64,000 bases of DNA, from contig NZ_FCOM02000006.1 of assembly GCF_001544695.2 (NCBI RefSeq), positions 1-64,000 on the forward strand, written 5' to 3'. Every line of letters starts with the position of its first letter. The first letter of the stretch is position 1. Below the pieces are notes generated by a model. That model was given only the letters and a program-made list of their open reading frames with translations, was not told where the DNA came from and did no database searches. Shown piece after piece: positions 1 to 8,326 of this stretch. The position numbers and the translations under genes were made by a program. Source of the stretch: Caballeronia arvi (GTDB lineage Bacteria > Pseudomonadota > Gammaproteobacteria > Burkholderiales > Burkholderiaceae).

Positions 1-1
1 G

Positions 2-82
2 GGCGGCGGCCACGGCGGTGGCGGTCACGGCGGCGGCGGCGGTGGTGGCGCGGGCGGCGGCGGTGGCGGCCGCGGCAGATAA
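2..82 (+). CDS. C-terminal tail of a glycine-rich protein (5' end outside window)
   Basis: Reading from base 2, the frame encodes almost only glycine with two histidines, one alanine and a final Gly-Arg-Gly-Arg before TAA at 80-82. Only the last 26 residues are present, so the protein cannot be named. Gly-rich tails of this kind occur on secreted or surface proteins and on some RNA-binding proteins; neither can be preferred here. A hairpin about 55 bases downstream fits the end of its transcript. Confidence 0.6.
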   Translation, partial: GGGHGGGGHGGGGGGGAGGGGGGRGR

Positions 83-136
83 TCGAGCTGTAGCACGATC
101 ATCGTTTCACTGATCGCCTGATCAGAGTGAGTAATC

Positions 137-174
137 AGCCGATGTCCTTAACCGGGCATCGGCTGCTTCTTTTA
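137..174 (+). terminator. Rho-independent terminator after the glycine-rich gene
   Basis: AGCCGATG (137-144) pairs with CATCGGCT (157-164) around a 12-base loop and is followed by GCTTCTTTT. Placement just downstream of the stop at 82 fits termination of that transcript. Confidence 0.65.
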
Positions 175-363
175 GCGCTCCTCGCGCCCCACGAACAATG
201 TTTCGGATAGCTCACAGAATTACAACCGAGCGGAACGCACACGGCAAACCACGAATCACTCGCCCCCATGTGCTCGGAGCGAGTCCGTTTGCCGAACGCG
301 ACAACGCGAATTGCGGGCATAGTGCGCGCGGCGCGCGATCTCTACGCGACCAGAGGTGACATA

Positions 364-391
364 GCGGCGCATCCGACACCCGATGCGCCGC
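364..391 (-). terminator. Hairpin downstream of the DUF2934 gene
   Basis: GCGGCGCATC (364-373) pairs perfectly with GATGCGCCGC (382-391) around an 8-base loop. It starts 3 bases beyond the DUF2934 stop codon. There is no T-tract on the minus strand, so it may act with Rho or as an mRNA 3' stabiliser. Confidence 0.45.
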
Positions 392-394
392 CCA

Positions 395-616
395 CTACTT
401 CCCCGTCGCAGCATTCTTCTCTTCGTCCTCTCGCTCACGTTGTCCGGCATCGGCAGTCGCGGGTTCTCCGCCGGTCGCGCCTTCCGAATCCTCCGCTTCG
501 AGCGACGTCAACGCCTGCTGCCAGAATTCCTCGGCGCGTCCCTCCGGACTACCCTCGCGTTCCCAGATTTCATAGGCACGGCGACGGATGCGGTCCAGTT
601 CTTTCTGCTCATCCAT
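395..616 (-). CDS. DUF2934 domain small protein
   Basis: This 73-residue protein starts MDEQKELDRIRRRAYEIW and carries the short helical DUF2934 signature (R-x-x-A-Y-x-I-W-x-x-E-G, then H/E-x-x-x-W-x-x-A) in its first 35 residues. An acidic, low-complexity tail follows. The function of DUF2934 is unknown; such genes are common in Burkholderia and rhizobia. The start at 616 was chosen because GGAGG lies 5 bases upstream, inside an alternative ATG at 628 whose own upstream region has no ribosome site. The gene stands alone between lrgB and the glycine-rich gene. Confidence 0.75.
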   Translation of the reverse strand: MDEQKELDRIRRRAYEIWEREGSPEGRAEEFWQQALTSLEAEDSEGATGGEPATADAGQREREDEEKNAATGK

Positions 617-826
617 GACTTCCTCCATTAGCGAAAAATGTGGCGCCTGTTCCCAAAGCGCTTGCACGCTCACCAGCAGAGCAACGGCCGTGCCTTCGCT
701 CGATCGCCATCGTTTCGACCGCCATCGCCGATGCGTCTCGACCGCGCTGAATCGCATGCTTTCCTCGAGAATTCGATACCGACGAATCCCGCGCCCATTT
801 GCAAGCGACGTTCCCCCGGACCGCGA

Positions 827-1561
827 TCACAGGAACCGCGACAGAACCGGCAACATGACGGGCACGACGAACGCCGTGAAAATCCCGTTCAGCCCCATCC
901 CAAGCCCCGCGAACGCGCCCATTTCCTCGCTGACCTGAAACGCGCGCGCCGTACCGATTCCATGCGATGCGACGCCGAGCGCGAAGCCGCGCGCTTCGAC
1001 ATCGGTGACGCGCAGCAGATTCAGAATGCCTCGCGCCGTGACCGCGCCGAACACGCCCGTCGTGATGACCAGCACCGCCGTCAGCGACGGCACGCCGCCG
1101 ATGGCCTTCGCGACGGCCATCGCGATGGGCGTCGTCGCGGACTTCGGCGCGAGCGATGCGATCGATTGATGAGAGGCACCCAGCAAGGCCGCCACCGAAA
1201 CCGCCGAGACGATCGCGGTCAGCGAACCGGCGGCGAGACTCACGAGGATCGGCAGCGCCAGCCGCTTCAGGTTGGGCAACTGCCGGTAAAGCGGCAGCGC
1301 CAGCGCGACCGTCGCCGGACCCAGCAGGAAATGGACGAACTGCGCGCCATCGAAATAAGTTTCGTAAGGCGTGTCGCTCGTCTTCAGCACGACGACGACG
1401 ATGGCCACCGCGATCAACACCGGATTGGCGAGCGGATTGAAGCGGCACGCCGCATAGATGCGCTGCGCGATGAGATAGGCGAGCAGCGTGATGGTCAGCC
1501 CGAGCAGCGGCGTGCCCGCGAGATAGACCCAGATCGCGCCGATGCGCGGCACGCCGGTCAT
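827..1561 (-). CDS. lrgB: LrgB/CidB family membrane protein
   Basis: The 244-residue protein begins MTGVPRIGAIWVYLAG and is a polytopic membrane protein. It has the family's conserved C-terminal half, including the stretch around ARGFALGVASHGIGTARA. LrgB partners LrgA and is linked to holin-like control of murein hydrolases and, in newer work, to transport of small carboxylates such as pyruvate or glycolate. The ATG (1561-1559) overlaps the lrgA stop by four bases (ATGA), which indicates translational coupling. A longer reading of this frame upstream would overlay lrgA out of frame and is not used. No regulator of the LytSR or LysR type adjoins it. Confidence 0.88.
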   Translation of the reverse strand: MTGVPRIGAIWVYLAGTPLLGLTITLLAYLIAQRIYAACRFNPLANPVLIAVAIVVVVLKTSDTPYETYFDGAQFVHFLLGPATVALALPLYRQLPNLKRLALPILVSLAAGSLTAIVSAVSVAALLGASHQSIASLAPKSATTPIAMAVAKAIGGVPSLTAVLVITTGVFGAVTARGILNLLRVTDVEARGFALGVASHGIGTARAFQVSEEMGAFAGLGMGLNGIFTAFVVPVMLPVLSRFL

Positions 1562-1929
1562 GCGCCCTCTCCCGGGCCGCCGGACAGGCGGCGCTGACGC
1601 CGCAGCATCGCGCGCATGACGAGCGCGGTCACGGCGATCGCCAATGCCGTGCTTATCGCGACGGAGAGCGCGACAGCGAGCACATCGCCGCGCAGCGCAC
1701 TCGCCGACACCATGATGCCGACGCCCGCCGGCACGAACAGCAGCGACAGATGCCTCAGGATTTCCAGCGCAGTGCCTTCGAGCGCCGCGGCGCTGGCAGG
1801 ACGCAGCGCGACATAGCCGAGCAGCAGAAGCATGCCGACCACCGGCCCCGGCACGGGAATGTGGAACAGATACGAAAGGCCCTCTCCCAGACACTGGAAG
1901 ACGAGCAGGGTGGCGAGCGCGGCAAGCAA
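1558..1929 (-). CDS. lrgA: LrgA/CidA family holin-like protein
   Basis: This is a 123-residue, four-helix membrane protein. It carries the CidA/LrgA hallmark F-H-I-P-V-P-G-P-V-V-G-M-L-L at about residues 22-36, followed by a second hydrophobic pair and a basic C-terminus. The likely start is TTG at 1929 with GGAG seven bases upstream; no ATG exists in frame before the preceding stop near 1980. It is the first gene of an lrgA-lrgB operon. The role (holin-like modulation of autolysis, or a component of a small-metabolite exporter with LrgB) is known only at family level. Confidence 0.82.
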   Translation of the reverse strand: MLAALATLLVFQCLGEGLSYLFHIPVPGPVVGMLLLLGYVALRPASAAALEGTALEILRHLSLLFVPAGVGIMVSASALRGDVLAVALSVAISTALAIAVTALVMRAMLRRQRRLSGGPGEGA

Positions 1930-2302
1930 GGCGATGCTCCGTGTATGTTTCGGGGCATGAATGGTCGCACACTTGATTCACGCCGTGCGACGGCACAGTT
2001 CACGCCGCGCGCAGACCTGCTATGTTCGAGTACGTATCGGATGCATTTCGGTTGCATCGCGTGTATTGATGAATCGTGGTGGAAGCCGACGAAGCGAGCG
2101 AGCGTCAAGCCCCCTCCGCGCAGGACAGAGCGCAAAGGGAAGCGCCTCTGTCCAGAACAACGCGGGATAGCTGGCGCAGTGCCGCGCGCACGTTCGCTCG
2201 CGCACAGCCGCCCGTCGCCCGACAAGGCGGATTCGTGGTCGAATGCGAGGCATGCCGCATGCTTGCGCGACTTTACTTTGCGCCATGCTCGAGGCGAAAA
2301 CG
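1930..2302. other. Divergent intergenic region between lrgA and a hybrid kinase gene
   Basis: About 370 bases separating two divergently transcribed genes, so it should contain both promoters. I do not see an unambiguous -35/-10 pair. The kinase frame is open from 2243, so the coding start could lie up to 60 bases further upstream than annotated. Confidence 0.5.
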
Positions 2303-4675
2303 ATGCAGAAAACGGAACCAGACATGCGCGGCGACGAATCCGGCGACTTCTCCATTCCCGACGACTGGTGCCGCCGGTGGATCAATTGCGTCCGCGACTA
2401 TGCGGTGATCGGGCTCTCGCCCGAAGGCATCATCGAGACGTGGAACGTGGGCGCGCTTCATATCCACGGCTTTCGGCCCGAGGAAGTCATCGGCCGGTCG
2501 TTCGATATCTTCCATGCGCCGGAAGACCGCGCACAAGGCAGCGCCTCCGCCCTGCTCGATGCCGCACGGCGCGACGGGCGCGTCGAAACCGAAGGCTGGC
2601 GGCTGCGCAAGTCCGGCTCGCGTTTCTGGGCCAACGTCGTGATCACCGCGCTCATCGACGAAACCGGCCGCCTGCTCGGTTTCGGCAAGATCGTCCGCGA
2701 CATGACCGACAAGCGAATCGCGCACGAAGCCGTCGTCGAGAGCGAGCAGCGCTTCCGAATGCTCGTGAACGGCGTGACCGACTACGCGATCTTCATGCTG
2801 TCGCCCGAAGGCATCGTGACGAACTGGAACGCGGGCGCGCGCCGCATCAAAGGCTATAGGTCCGATGAAATCATCGGCTCGCATTTTTCGCGTTTCTACA
2901 CACCGGAAGACGCGGCGTCCGGGCTGCCGCAACGCGGCCTTTCCATCGCGGCACGGGAAGGACGGTTCGAAGCCGAAGGCTGGCGCGTGCGCAAGGATGG
3001 CAAGCGCTTCTGGGCGCATGTCGTGATCGACGCCATCCGCGACGAAAACGGCGTGCTCGCCGGCTTCGCAAAAATCACGCGGGATATCACCGAGCGCATG
3101 GAAGCCAGCCGCATGCTGGAAGAAACGCGCAAGGCGCTGTTTCAGGCGCAGAAGATGGAAGCCGTCGGCAAGCTGACCGGCGGCGTCGCGCACGACTTCA
3201 ACAACGTGCTGCAAGTGCTGCGCGGCAATCTCGAACTGCTCGACAGCCGGCATCATCGCGATGCATGGACGCGCGACCGCATCTCGAAGGCGATCGAGGC
3301 CGTGGAGCGCGGCTCGAAGCTCGCGTCGCAATTGCTGGCGTTCGGCCGCCAGCAGCCGTTGCAGCCCGTCGTCATCAACCTGGCGGCGGCGCTGCGCGGC
3401 ATGGACGATCTGCTGCGCCGCGCGCTCGGCGAGACCGTGCGCGTCGAGACGGTGGTCGCGGGCGGATTGTGGAATACGTCCGTCGATATTCATCAGCTAG
3501 AAAACGTCGTCCTGAACCTCGCCATCAACGCGCGGGATGCAATGCCCCAGGGCGGCAAGCTGACGATGGAGCTGTCCAACGCGATGCTCGACGATCACTA
3601 CGTCGCCACCGAGCCCGATGTCGCCGAAGGGCAATACGTGATGCTCGCCGTCACCGATACGGGCACGGGCATGCCGCAGGACGTGCTCGAACGTGCGTTC
3701 GATCCGTTCTTTTCGACGAAAACCGAAGGCAAAGGCACGGGACTCGGTCTGAGCATGGCGTACGGCTTCGTCAAGCAAAGCGGCGGCCATATCAAGATTT
3801 ACAGCGAAGTCGGCCACGGCACGTCGGTAAAGATCTATCTGGCGCGCTCCACGGGCGAGGCAGTCGAGCCGCCGTCGCGTTCGCGCGCCGCGCCGGTGAA
3901 AGGCGGAAGCGAAACCATCCTCGTCGTCGAAGACGATCCGAAAGTGCAGTCCACCGCCGTCGATACGCTGACGGGACTCGGCTATCGCGTGCTCAAGGCC
4001 GACGACGCGCAACAGGCGCTCACGGTGCTGCGCAGCGGCATCGACGTCGAGCTGCTGTTCTCCGACGTCGTCATGCCCGGTCCCGTCAGCAGCACCGAAA
4101 TGGCGGCGCAGGCTTCACGCATGCTGCCGCACTTGAAAGTGCTGTTCACGTCGGGCTATACCCAGAACGCGATCGTTCATGGCGGCAGGCTCGATCCGGG
4201 CGTCGAACTGTTGAGCAAGCCCTACGGCCGCGATCAGCTCGCCCGCAAGGTCCGGCAGATGCTCGACCGTACGAAGGCCGGGAAGGAAGCGAGCGACCCC
4301 GCGCGCGCGGCAACGGACAGCGGACGCACGCTGCGCGTGCTGCTCGTCGACGATGACGCCAATCTTTGCGAAGCGATGAACGAGCAATTGCGCCTGCTCG
4401 GCCATGTGACGACATCGACGACATCGCCGCATGAGGCGCTCGACCGCCTGAAGCGGGAGGCGTTCGATGTGCTGATGACCGACCTCAGCATGCCCGCGAT
4501 GGACGGCGTCGAACTGGCGAGGCAAGCGGCGCGGGAACGGCCTTCGGTCTGCGTCGTGTTTTCTTCGGGCTATGAAATGCCGGCGCTTCCCTCGATGTCG
4601 TTTCGATGGGCGGCATTGCGCAAACCCTTCACGCTCGAAGAGCTCGGCGCGGTGCTGAGAGGGTTTCAGGACTGA
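2303..4675 (+). CDS. Hybrid histidine kinase: PAS-PAS-HisKA-HATPase-REC-REC
   Basis: The 790-residue protein has no membrane segment, so it is a cytoplasmic sensor. Numbered from ATG 2303, PAS domains lie at about 25-135 and 150-265, each with the N-W-N-x-G-A type core. The phospho-acceptor His297 is in the motif G-G-V-A-H-D-F-N-N. The ATPase N-box (N-L-A-I-N-A-R-D-A-M) is near 405 and the GTGLGLS box near 480. Receiver domains span about 538-655 (phospho-acceptor Asp588) and 678-790 (Asp727). The two tandem receivers suggest a branched or sink phosphorelay; no response regulator with an output domain adjoins. Starts at 2243 and 2285 are also open; 2303 has GAGG eight bases upstream. The signal is unknown. 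Confidence 0.85.
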   Translation: MQKTEPDMRGDESGDFSIPDDWCRRWINCVRDYAVIGLSPEGIIETWNVGALHIHGFRPEEVIGRSFDIFHAPEDRAQGSASALLDAARRDGRVETEGWRLRKSGSRFWANVVITALIDETGRLLGFGKIVRDMTDKRIAHEAVVESEQRFRMLVNGVTDYAIFMLSPEGIVTNWNAGARRIKGYRSDEIIGSHFSRFYTPEDAASGLPQRGLSIAAREGRFEAEGWRVRKDGKRFWAHVVIDAIRDENGVLAGFAKITRDITERMEASRMLEETRKALFQAQKMEAVGKLTGGVAHDFNNVLQVLRGNLELLDSRHHRDAWTRDRISKAIEAVERGSKLASQLLAFGRQQPLQPVVINLAAALRGMDDLLRRALGETVRVETVVAGGLWNTSVDIHQLENVVLNLAINARDAMPQGGKLTMELSNAMLDDHYVATEPDVAEGQYVMLAVTDTGTGMPQDVLERAFDPFFSTKTEGKGTGLGLSMAYGFVKQSGGHIKIYSEVGHGTSVKIYLARSTGEAVEPPSRSRAAPVKGGSETILVVEDDPKVQSTAVDTLTGLGYRVLKADDAQQALTVLRSGIDVELLFSDVVMPGPVSSTEMAAQASRMLPHLKVLFTSGYTQNAIVHGGRLDPGVELLSKPYGRDQLARKVRQMLDRTKAGKEASDPARAATDSGRTLRVLLVDDDANLCEAMNEQLRLLGHVTTSTTSPHEALDRLKREAFDVLMTDLSMPAMDGVELARQAARERPSVCVVFSSGYEMPALPSMSFRWAALRKPFTLEELGAVLRGFQD

Positions 4676-4970
4676 GCGTGACGATCGCCACAAGGCAATG
4701 CGACTCCCACTGCCTTCCATGGCATACGCGTTGCTGATCCCCTTCCGGGCCGATGCCGCCGAACTCATCGGCACAGCGGCCCTCACTTGACGAAGCGGTT
4801 CCCACCGCATGACGCCAGCGCGATTCCGACGCGCTGAGACCGCAGCATCACGGCCGTAAGCGACGCATCCGCGATCTTCTTGGCCGCTGCGGGCAGGACA
4901 TTTCAACTTTTCGATGATTCGCGCGAGGTCCGGCGAAGGACCTCGCTCGCGCTAAAAAGGAGTCGTTCAA

Positions 4971-5846
4971 ATGTTCGTCCATAACAAACGCCTGCAATAC
5001 ACCGTCCGCGTGGGCGCACCCAATCCAGGTCTCGCCAATCTGCTGCTGGAGCAGTTCGGCGGTCCGCAAGGCGAGCTCGCCGCCGCGATGCGCTACTTCA
5101 CGCAAGCCGTCAGCGAAGATGATCCGGGCCGCAAGGACCTGCTGTTCGATATCGCAACGGAGGAGCTGAGCCATCTGGAGATCATCGGCTCGATCGTCGC
5201 GATGCTGAACAAGGGCGCGAAGGGGCAGCTTGCCGAGGCCGTCGAACAGGAAGCGGAGTTGTATCGTTCGCTGACCGGCGCCGGCAACGATTCGCACATC
5301 ACGCAGGTCCTGTACGGCGCGGGTTCGCCGCTGACGAACTCCGCCGGCGTGCCGTGGACTGCCGCATACATCGACACGATCGGCGAGCCGACCGCCGACC
5401 TGCGCTCGAACATCGCTGCCGAGGCGCGCGCGAAGATCGTCTATGAACGGCTCATCAACGTGACGGACGATGCGGGCATCAAGGAAGCGCTGGGCTTTCT
5501 GATGACGCGCGAAATCGCGCATCAGAAGTCGTTCGAGAAGGCGCTGCACTCGATTCAGCCGAACTTTCCGCAAGGCAAGCTGCCGGGCAATCCCGAGTTC
5601 ACGAGCGTCTACTACGACCTGTCGAAGGGCGATGACGCGCGCGGGCCGTGGAATCAGGGCGGCGAATGGGAGTTCGTCGAAGATCCGCAACCGGCCGTCG
5701 ATGGCGGTGACGGCACCGCGACCGTGACCGTGACGAAGCAGGACGTGGAGGTCTTGCAGGCGATGGCATCGCGCACCGCTTCGGACCCGTCGGCCGATCC
5801 GACCACCGGCGCGGATCTCGGCGCAGGGAAAGCGAACCAGGTCTGA
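4971..5846 (+). CDS. Manganese (non-haem) catalase
   Basis: This 291-residue protein dismutates hydrogen peroxide with a dimanganese site in a four-helix bundle. The family start (M-F-x-H-x-K-x-L-Q-Y) is intact. The paired Glu/His metal-binding helices are visible as E-E-L-S-H-L-E-I-I-G near residue 64 and R-E-I-A-H-Q-K-S-F-E-K-A near 182. The first Glu ligand lies in the helix L-E-Q-F-G-G-P-Q-G-E-L-A-A-A. The last ~60 residues are an extra low-complexity tail. AAAAAGGAG lies about 8 bases before the ATG. It is monocistronic, ends at a strong hairpin, and is probably part of peroxide or stationary-phase defence. Confidence 0.93.
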   Translation: MFVHNKRLQYTVRVGAPNPGLANLLLEQFGGPQGELAAAMRYFTQAVSEDDPGRKDLLFDIATEELSHLEIIGSIVAMLNKGAKGQLAEAVEQEAELYRSLTGAGNDSHITQVLYGAGSPLTNSAGVPWTAAYIDTIGEPTADLRSNIAAEARAKIVYERLINVTDDAGIKEALGFLMTREIAHQKSFEKALHSIQPNFPQGKLPGNPEFTSVYYDLSKGDDARGPWNQGGEWEFVEDPQPAVDGGDGTATVTVTKQDVEVLQAMASRTASDPSADPTTGADLGAGKANQV

Positions 5847-5854
5847 CGGGAGAA

Positions 5855-5887
5855 CCGGCGCTGCCTGACGCTCGAAGGCAGCGCCGG
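5855..5887 (+). terminator. Strong 12-bp hairpin after the Mn-catalase gene
   Basis: CCGGCGCTGCCT (5855-5866) pairs perfectly with AGGCAGCGCCGG (5876-5887) around a 9-base loop, eight bases past the catalase stop. No T-tract follows on either strand. It sits between convergent genes and could serve both. Confidence 0.55.
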
Positions 5888-5900
5888 ACAGGCAAGCGAA

Positions 5901-6038
5901 TTACTTTTCCGCGGCCGTTCTGACGCGCATCAGCGCGAGCAGGCTTTGCTGCAGGCAGTAGAGCACGAAAGTCGATTCCTTCGTTGGCCGCCCCAGACTG
6001 AGCTGTTTCGTCAGACGCTCGCACTGAAGCTCGATCAT
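5901..6038 (-). CDS. Small hypothetical protein (45 aa)
   Basis: A short frame starting M-I-E-L-Q-C-E-R-L-T-K-Q-L and ending R-V-R-T-A-A-E-K before TAA at 5901-5903. It lies 50 bases downstream of the ClC gene on the same strand and could be co-transcribed with it. The predicted product is a single amphipathic helix pair with two cysteines. The frame stays open upstream as far as the ClC stop, so a non-ATG start is possible. No good ribosome site is visible before the ATG. I do not recognise a family. Confidence 0.4.
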   Translation of the reverse strand: MIELQCERLTKQLSLGRPTKESTFVLYCLQQSLLALMRVRTAAEK

Positions 6039-6088
6039 CTGATGGCAGTTGTTCGTTTTTTGTCTATCGACGGCCCGCCGATCCTGTT

Positions 6089-7402
6089 CTAACCATTTCG
6101 ACTCAGATACTTCTGCGCCAAGGCCTCATACAACGGCGGCGCGAACATCCGCGACACCTGACTCGAAATCAATGCCGTGGCCATCAGCGAAAGCACGAGC
6201 GCGTGACCATCGATCATTTCGATGACGATCACGAACGCGGTGATAGGACTCTGCGTGACCGCCGCGAGATAGCCGACCATGCCGAGCGCGATGAGCATCG
6301 GCAACTGCATGCCGCCGAACATCAGATGCAGTGCATTGCCGATGCCCGCTCCGATCGCAAGCGACGGCGCGAAAAGTCCACCGGGCGCGCCGGGAAGATA
6401 CGATCCGACCATCGACGCCATTTTCAGCAGCGGATAGCTTGCGCCGAGTTGCGTATTGCCTTCGAGCATGCCGCGCGCTTCCGCATAGCCGCTGCCGAAA
6501 GTGTGGCCACCGGCGGCCACGCCGATCACGGCGATGAACAGGCCGCACATCGAACCGAACGCCACCGGATGCGACTCGCGCCAGCCGAGCAGACGCGACG
6601 GCATCCAGCGATGCGTATTCAACAGCAGCCAGCAGAAGATTCCGCCTGCCAGTCCCGTCGCCAGGCCAAGCAGGATGACGGCGAGCGCGAGGGAATCGGG
6701 GAAGTGCCCGGTTACGTCGATCGTGCCGAAATATGTGTAGTTGCCTTGCAGCGCGAGCGAGACGACACCGGCAAAGATGATGGCCGTGATCAGCACGCCG
6801 CTCGTGCGCTGTTCGAAGCTGCGCGTGAGTTCTTCGATGGCGAAGACCACGCCCGCGAGCGGCGCATTGAATGCCGCCGACAATCCGGCCGCCGCGCCCG
6901 CGAGCGCCAGCTTGCGCTCGAGCGCGCCGTTGCGGATGGTGCGCAAGCGCGTGGGATAGAAACGGCGCAGGCTGAACATGAGCGCGGCGCCGACATGAAT
7001 GGTCGGTCCTTCGCGCCCGATGGTGAATCCGCCGAGAATCGACAGAAACGATATGGCGATCTTGCCGACGAGAATGCGGATGGTCAGCAACTTCGGCCCC
7101 AATGGCCGCCCGTCGTGCAGAACCGCGATGACCTGCGGGATGCCGCTGCCCTCCGCGCCCGGAAAGAACCGCCGCGTCACCCACACGCCGATTCCCCCGA
7201 CCGCGGGCGTAAGCAAAAGAGGCAGCCACCAATGGAACGCCGTGATACGCAGAAAAACGTCGTACCCGAAGTCGATGAGGCGCGCGTACATGACCGCGAT
7301 GAGCCCGGTCGCGACCGCGCCGAGCCAGAATACGCCGTAGTGCAGCCACAGCCGCCTGCCGCGCAGTATCGTGCGTCGGTCGATGAATCCGGGAATGTGC
7401 AT
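6089..7402 (-). CDS. ClC-type chloride channel/antiporter
   Basis: This 437-residue membrane protein has about ten or more hydrophobic segments. It carries the three ClC signatures: G-S-G-I-P at 85-89, G-R-E-G-P (gating Glu131) at 129-133, and the later G-x-F-A-P segment (P-G-G-L-F-A-P). The internal proton-glutamate position, E190-E191 in F-A-I-E-E-L, is kept, which favours Cl-/H+ exchange over a passive channel. There is no CBS domain, so the length is that of the short bacterial class. Such proteins support acid tolerance or charge balance. The small 45-aa frame lies directly downstream. Confidence 0.92.
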   Translation of the reverse strand: MHIPGFIDRRTILRGRRLWLHYGVFWLGAVATGLIAVMYARLIDFGYDVFLRITAFHWWLPLLLTPAVGGIGVWVTRRFFPGAEGSGIPQVIAVLHDGRPLGPKLLTIRILVGKIAISFLSILGGFTIGREGPTIHVGAALMFSLRRFYPTRLRTIRNGALERKLALAGAAAGLSAAFNAPLAGVVFAIEELTRSFEQRTSGVLITAIIFAGVVSLALQGNYTYFGTIDVTGHFPDSLALAVILLGLATGLAGGIFCWLLLNTHRWMPSRLLGWRESHPVAFGSMCGLFIAVIGVAAGGHTFGSGYAEARGMLEGNTQLGASYPLLKMASMVGSYLPGAPGGLFAPSLAIGAGIGNALHLMFGGMQLPMLIALGMVGYLAAVTQSPITAFVIVIEMIDGHALVLSLMATALISSQVSRMFAPPLYEALAQKYLSRNG

Positions 7403-7455
7403 CGGAAGGAAGTCGTCGAATCTAATTTAAGGCACATTGTGACATAAATTCTTCG

Positions 7456-7902
7456 TCACCCCTCGATATGGCTATCGGATGATGCGTTCGGTCCAGCGCC
7501 GAATATCCAGCCGAACGAACCGTAGTGGGCCTTGTGTTCGGCGGCGAGCTTGAGCAGGCAGCGTTCGCCCTTTGCGGTCAGATGCACTTGCACCTGGCGA
7601 CGATCGGTCTTGTCCGTTTTGCGGATCACGAGGCCCGCGGCCTCGCAACGCGACACCAGCGCTGCAGTGCCATTGGGCGCCGCCTGCAGACGCTCCGCGA
7701 GCTCGCCGACGGTCGCCCATCGGCGCTCCGGAAACCCTCTTATGTGCAGAAGCAACTGATACTGAAGCGTCGTGATGCCGGCTGCATTGGATATCTCCTC
7801 CGATACGCGCAAGAACTTGCGCAGCTCGTAGCGAAACACGGACATCGCTTCCAGATCCTGTTTGTTCGGGAGGGCGGATGTCTTCTTTGCGTCTGATGGC
7901 AT
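7456..7902 (-). CDS. MarR family transcriptional regulator
   Basis: The 148-residue protein has the winged-helix MarR core. The recognition helix region reads A-T-V-G-E-L-A-E-R-L-Q-A-A-P-N-G-T-A-A-L-V, and the wing contains T-D-R-R-Q-V-Q-V-H-L-T. The start M-P-S-D-A-K at 7902 has AGGA eight bases upstream; a 20-residue longer form is open but has no ribosome site. It lies 53 bases upstream of the ClC gene on the same strand and may control it. The ligand is unknown. Confidence 0.85.
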   Translation of the reverse strand: MPSDAKKTSALPNKQDLEAMSVFRYELRKFLRVSEEISNAAGITTLQYQLLLHIRGFPERRWATVGELAERLQAAPNGTAALVSRCEAAGLVIRKTDKTDRRQVQVHLTAKGERCLLKLAAEHKAHYGSFGWIFGAGPNASSDSHIEG

Positions 7903-8011
7903 AGGCGATCCTGATTCGAGGTTGATGCAGCGACCCGCGCGAACGGGGCGCTGGCGGATCATACAGGGGTCCGCCAGTCGCCGCCGGACGCTACATCTTG
8001 CTCTCCTCGCG

Positions 8012-8260
8012 CTATTGCGACATCGCGCCCGATGCGGGATGGTCCTTGCCCATCGCGTCGTCCTTCTTCATCTTGCCGCTCTTGCTCATCGAGTCGTGCG
8101 ACATGGCGCCCTTCTTCATCGAATCGTTAGACATACTGTCCTTCTTCATCGTGTCATGCGACATCGCGTCATTGGACATCGCGCCGCTCGCCTGTGCGAA
8201 CACCGTCGATGCACCCATCGCCAGCGCCGCTGCCAGTACTGCCGTCATCAATCGCTTCAT
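8012..8260 (-). CDS. Periplasmic MxKDx/MSxDx pentapeptide repeat protein
   Basis: The 82-residue protein has a clear signal peptide (M-K-R-L-M-T-A-V-L-A-A-A-L-A ... V-F-A-Q-A). The rest is a run of Met-x-(Lys/Asn/His)-Asp-x pentapeptides, as in M-S-N-D-A, M-S-H-D-T, M-K-K-D-S. This is the proteobacterial pentapeptide MxKDx family (TIGR02953-like), whose function is unknown. Met/His/Asp spacing suggests possible metal binding, which is inference. AAGGAG precedes the ATG at 8260. It lies 66 bases downstream of the molybdopterin enzyme gene on the same strand, so it may belong to the sigma-controlled operon. Confidence 0.85.
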   Translation of the reverse strand: MKRLMTAVLAAALAMGASTVFAQASGAMSNDAMSHDTMKKDSMSNDSMKKGAMSHDSMSKSGKMKKDDAMGKDHPASGAMSQ

Positions 8261-8326
8261 CACTGCTCTCCTTGGTGAGTCAAACATGGCATCCGGACGA
8301 TCCGGAACCGGTTGATGGTGCGGCGC

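Larger units (their letters stand above)
83..394. other. Non-coding stretch between the glycine-rich gene and the DUF2934 gene
   Basis: About 310 bases with no convincing coding frame. It holds two hairpins: one followed by a T-rich stretch after the plus-strand gene (137-174), and a perfect 10-bp stem at 364-391 just past the stop of the minus-strand gene. Nothing else is recognised. Confidence 0.6.

Noticed and set aside
1-79. Possible tandem repeat or assembly artefact in the GGC-rich start of the window
   Set aside because: It reads as one open frame of a glycine-rich tail ending in a proper stop and terminator.
638-1597. A 319-residue plus-strand frame opposite lrgB
   Set aside because: Very Arg-rich with no hydrophobic pattern or motif; it is the antisense shadow of a membrane-protein gene in GC-rich DNA.
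827-1996. A 389-residue minus-strand reading that extends LrgB upstream
   Set aside because: The extra 145 residues are Arg/Ala-rich and overlay lrgA in another frame; ATG 1561 overlaps the lrgA stop as expected for a coupled pair.
3265-4356. A 363-residue plus-strand frame inside the first hybrid kinase
   Set aside because: Arg/Ala/Gly-rich composition without domains; the kinase frame carries clear HATPase and receiver motifs across the same bases.
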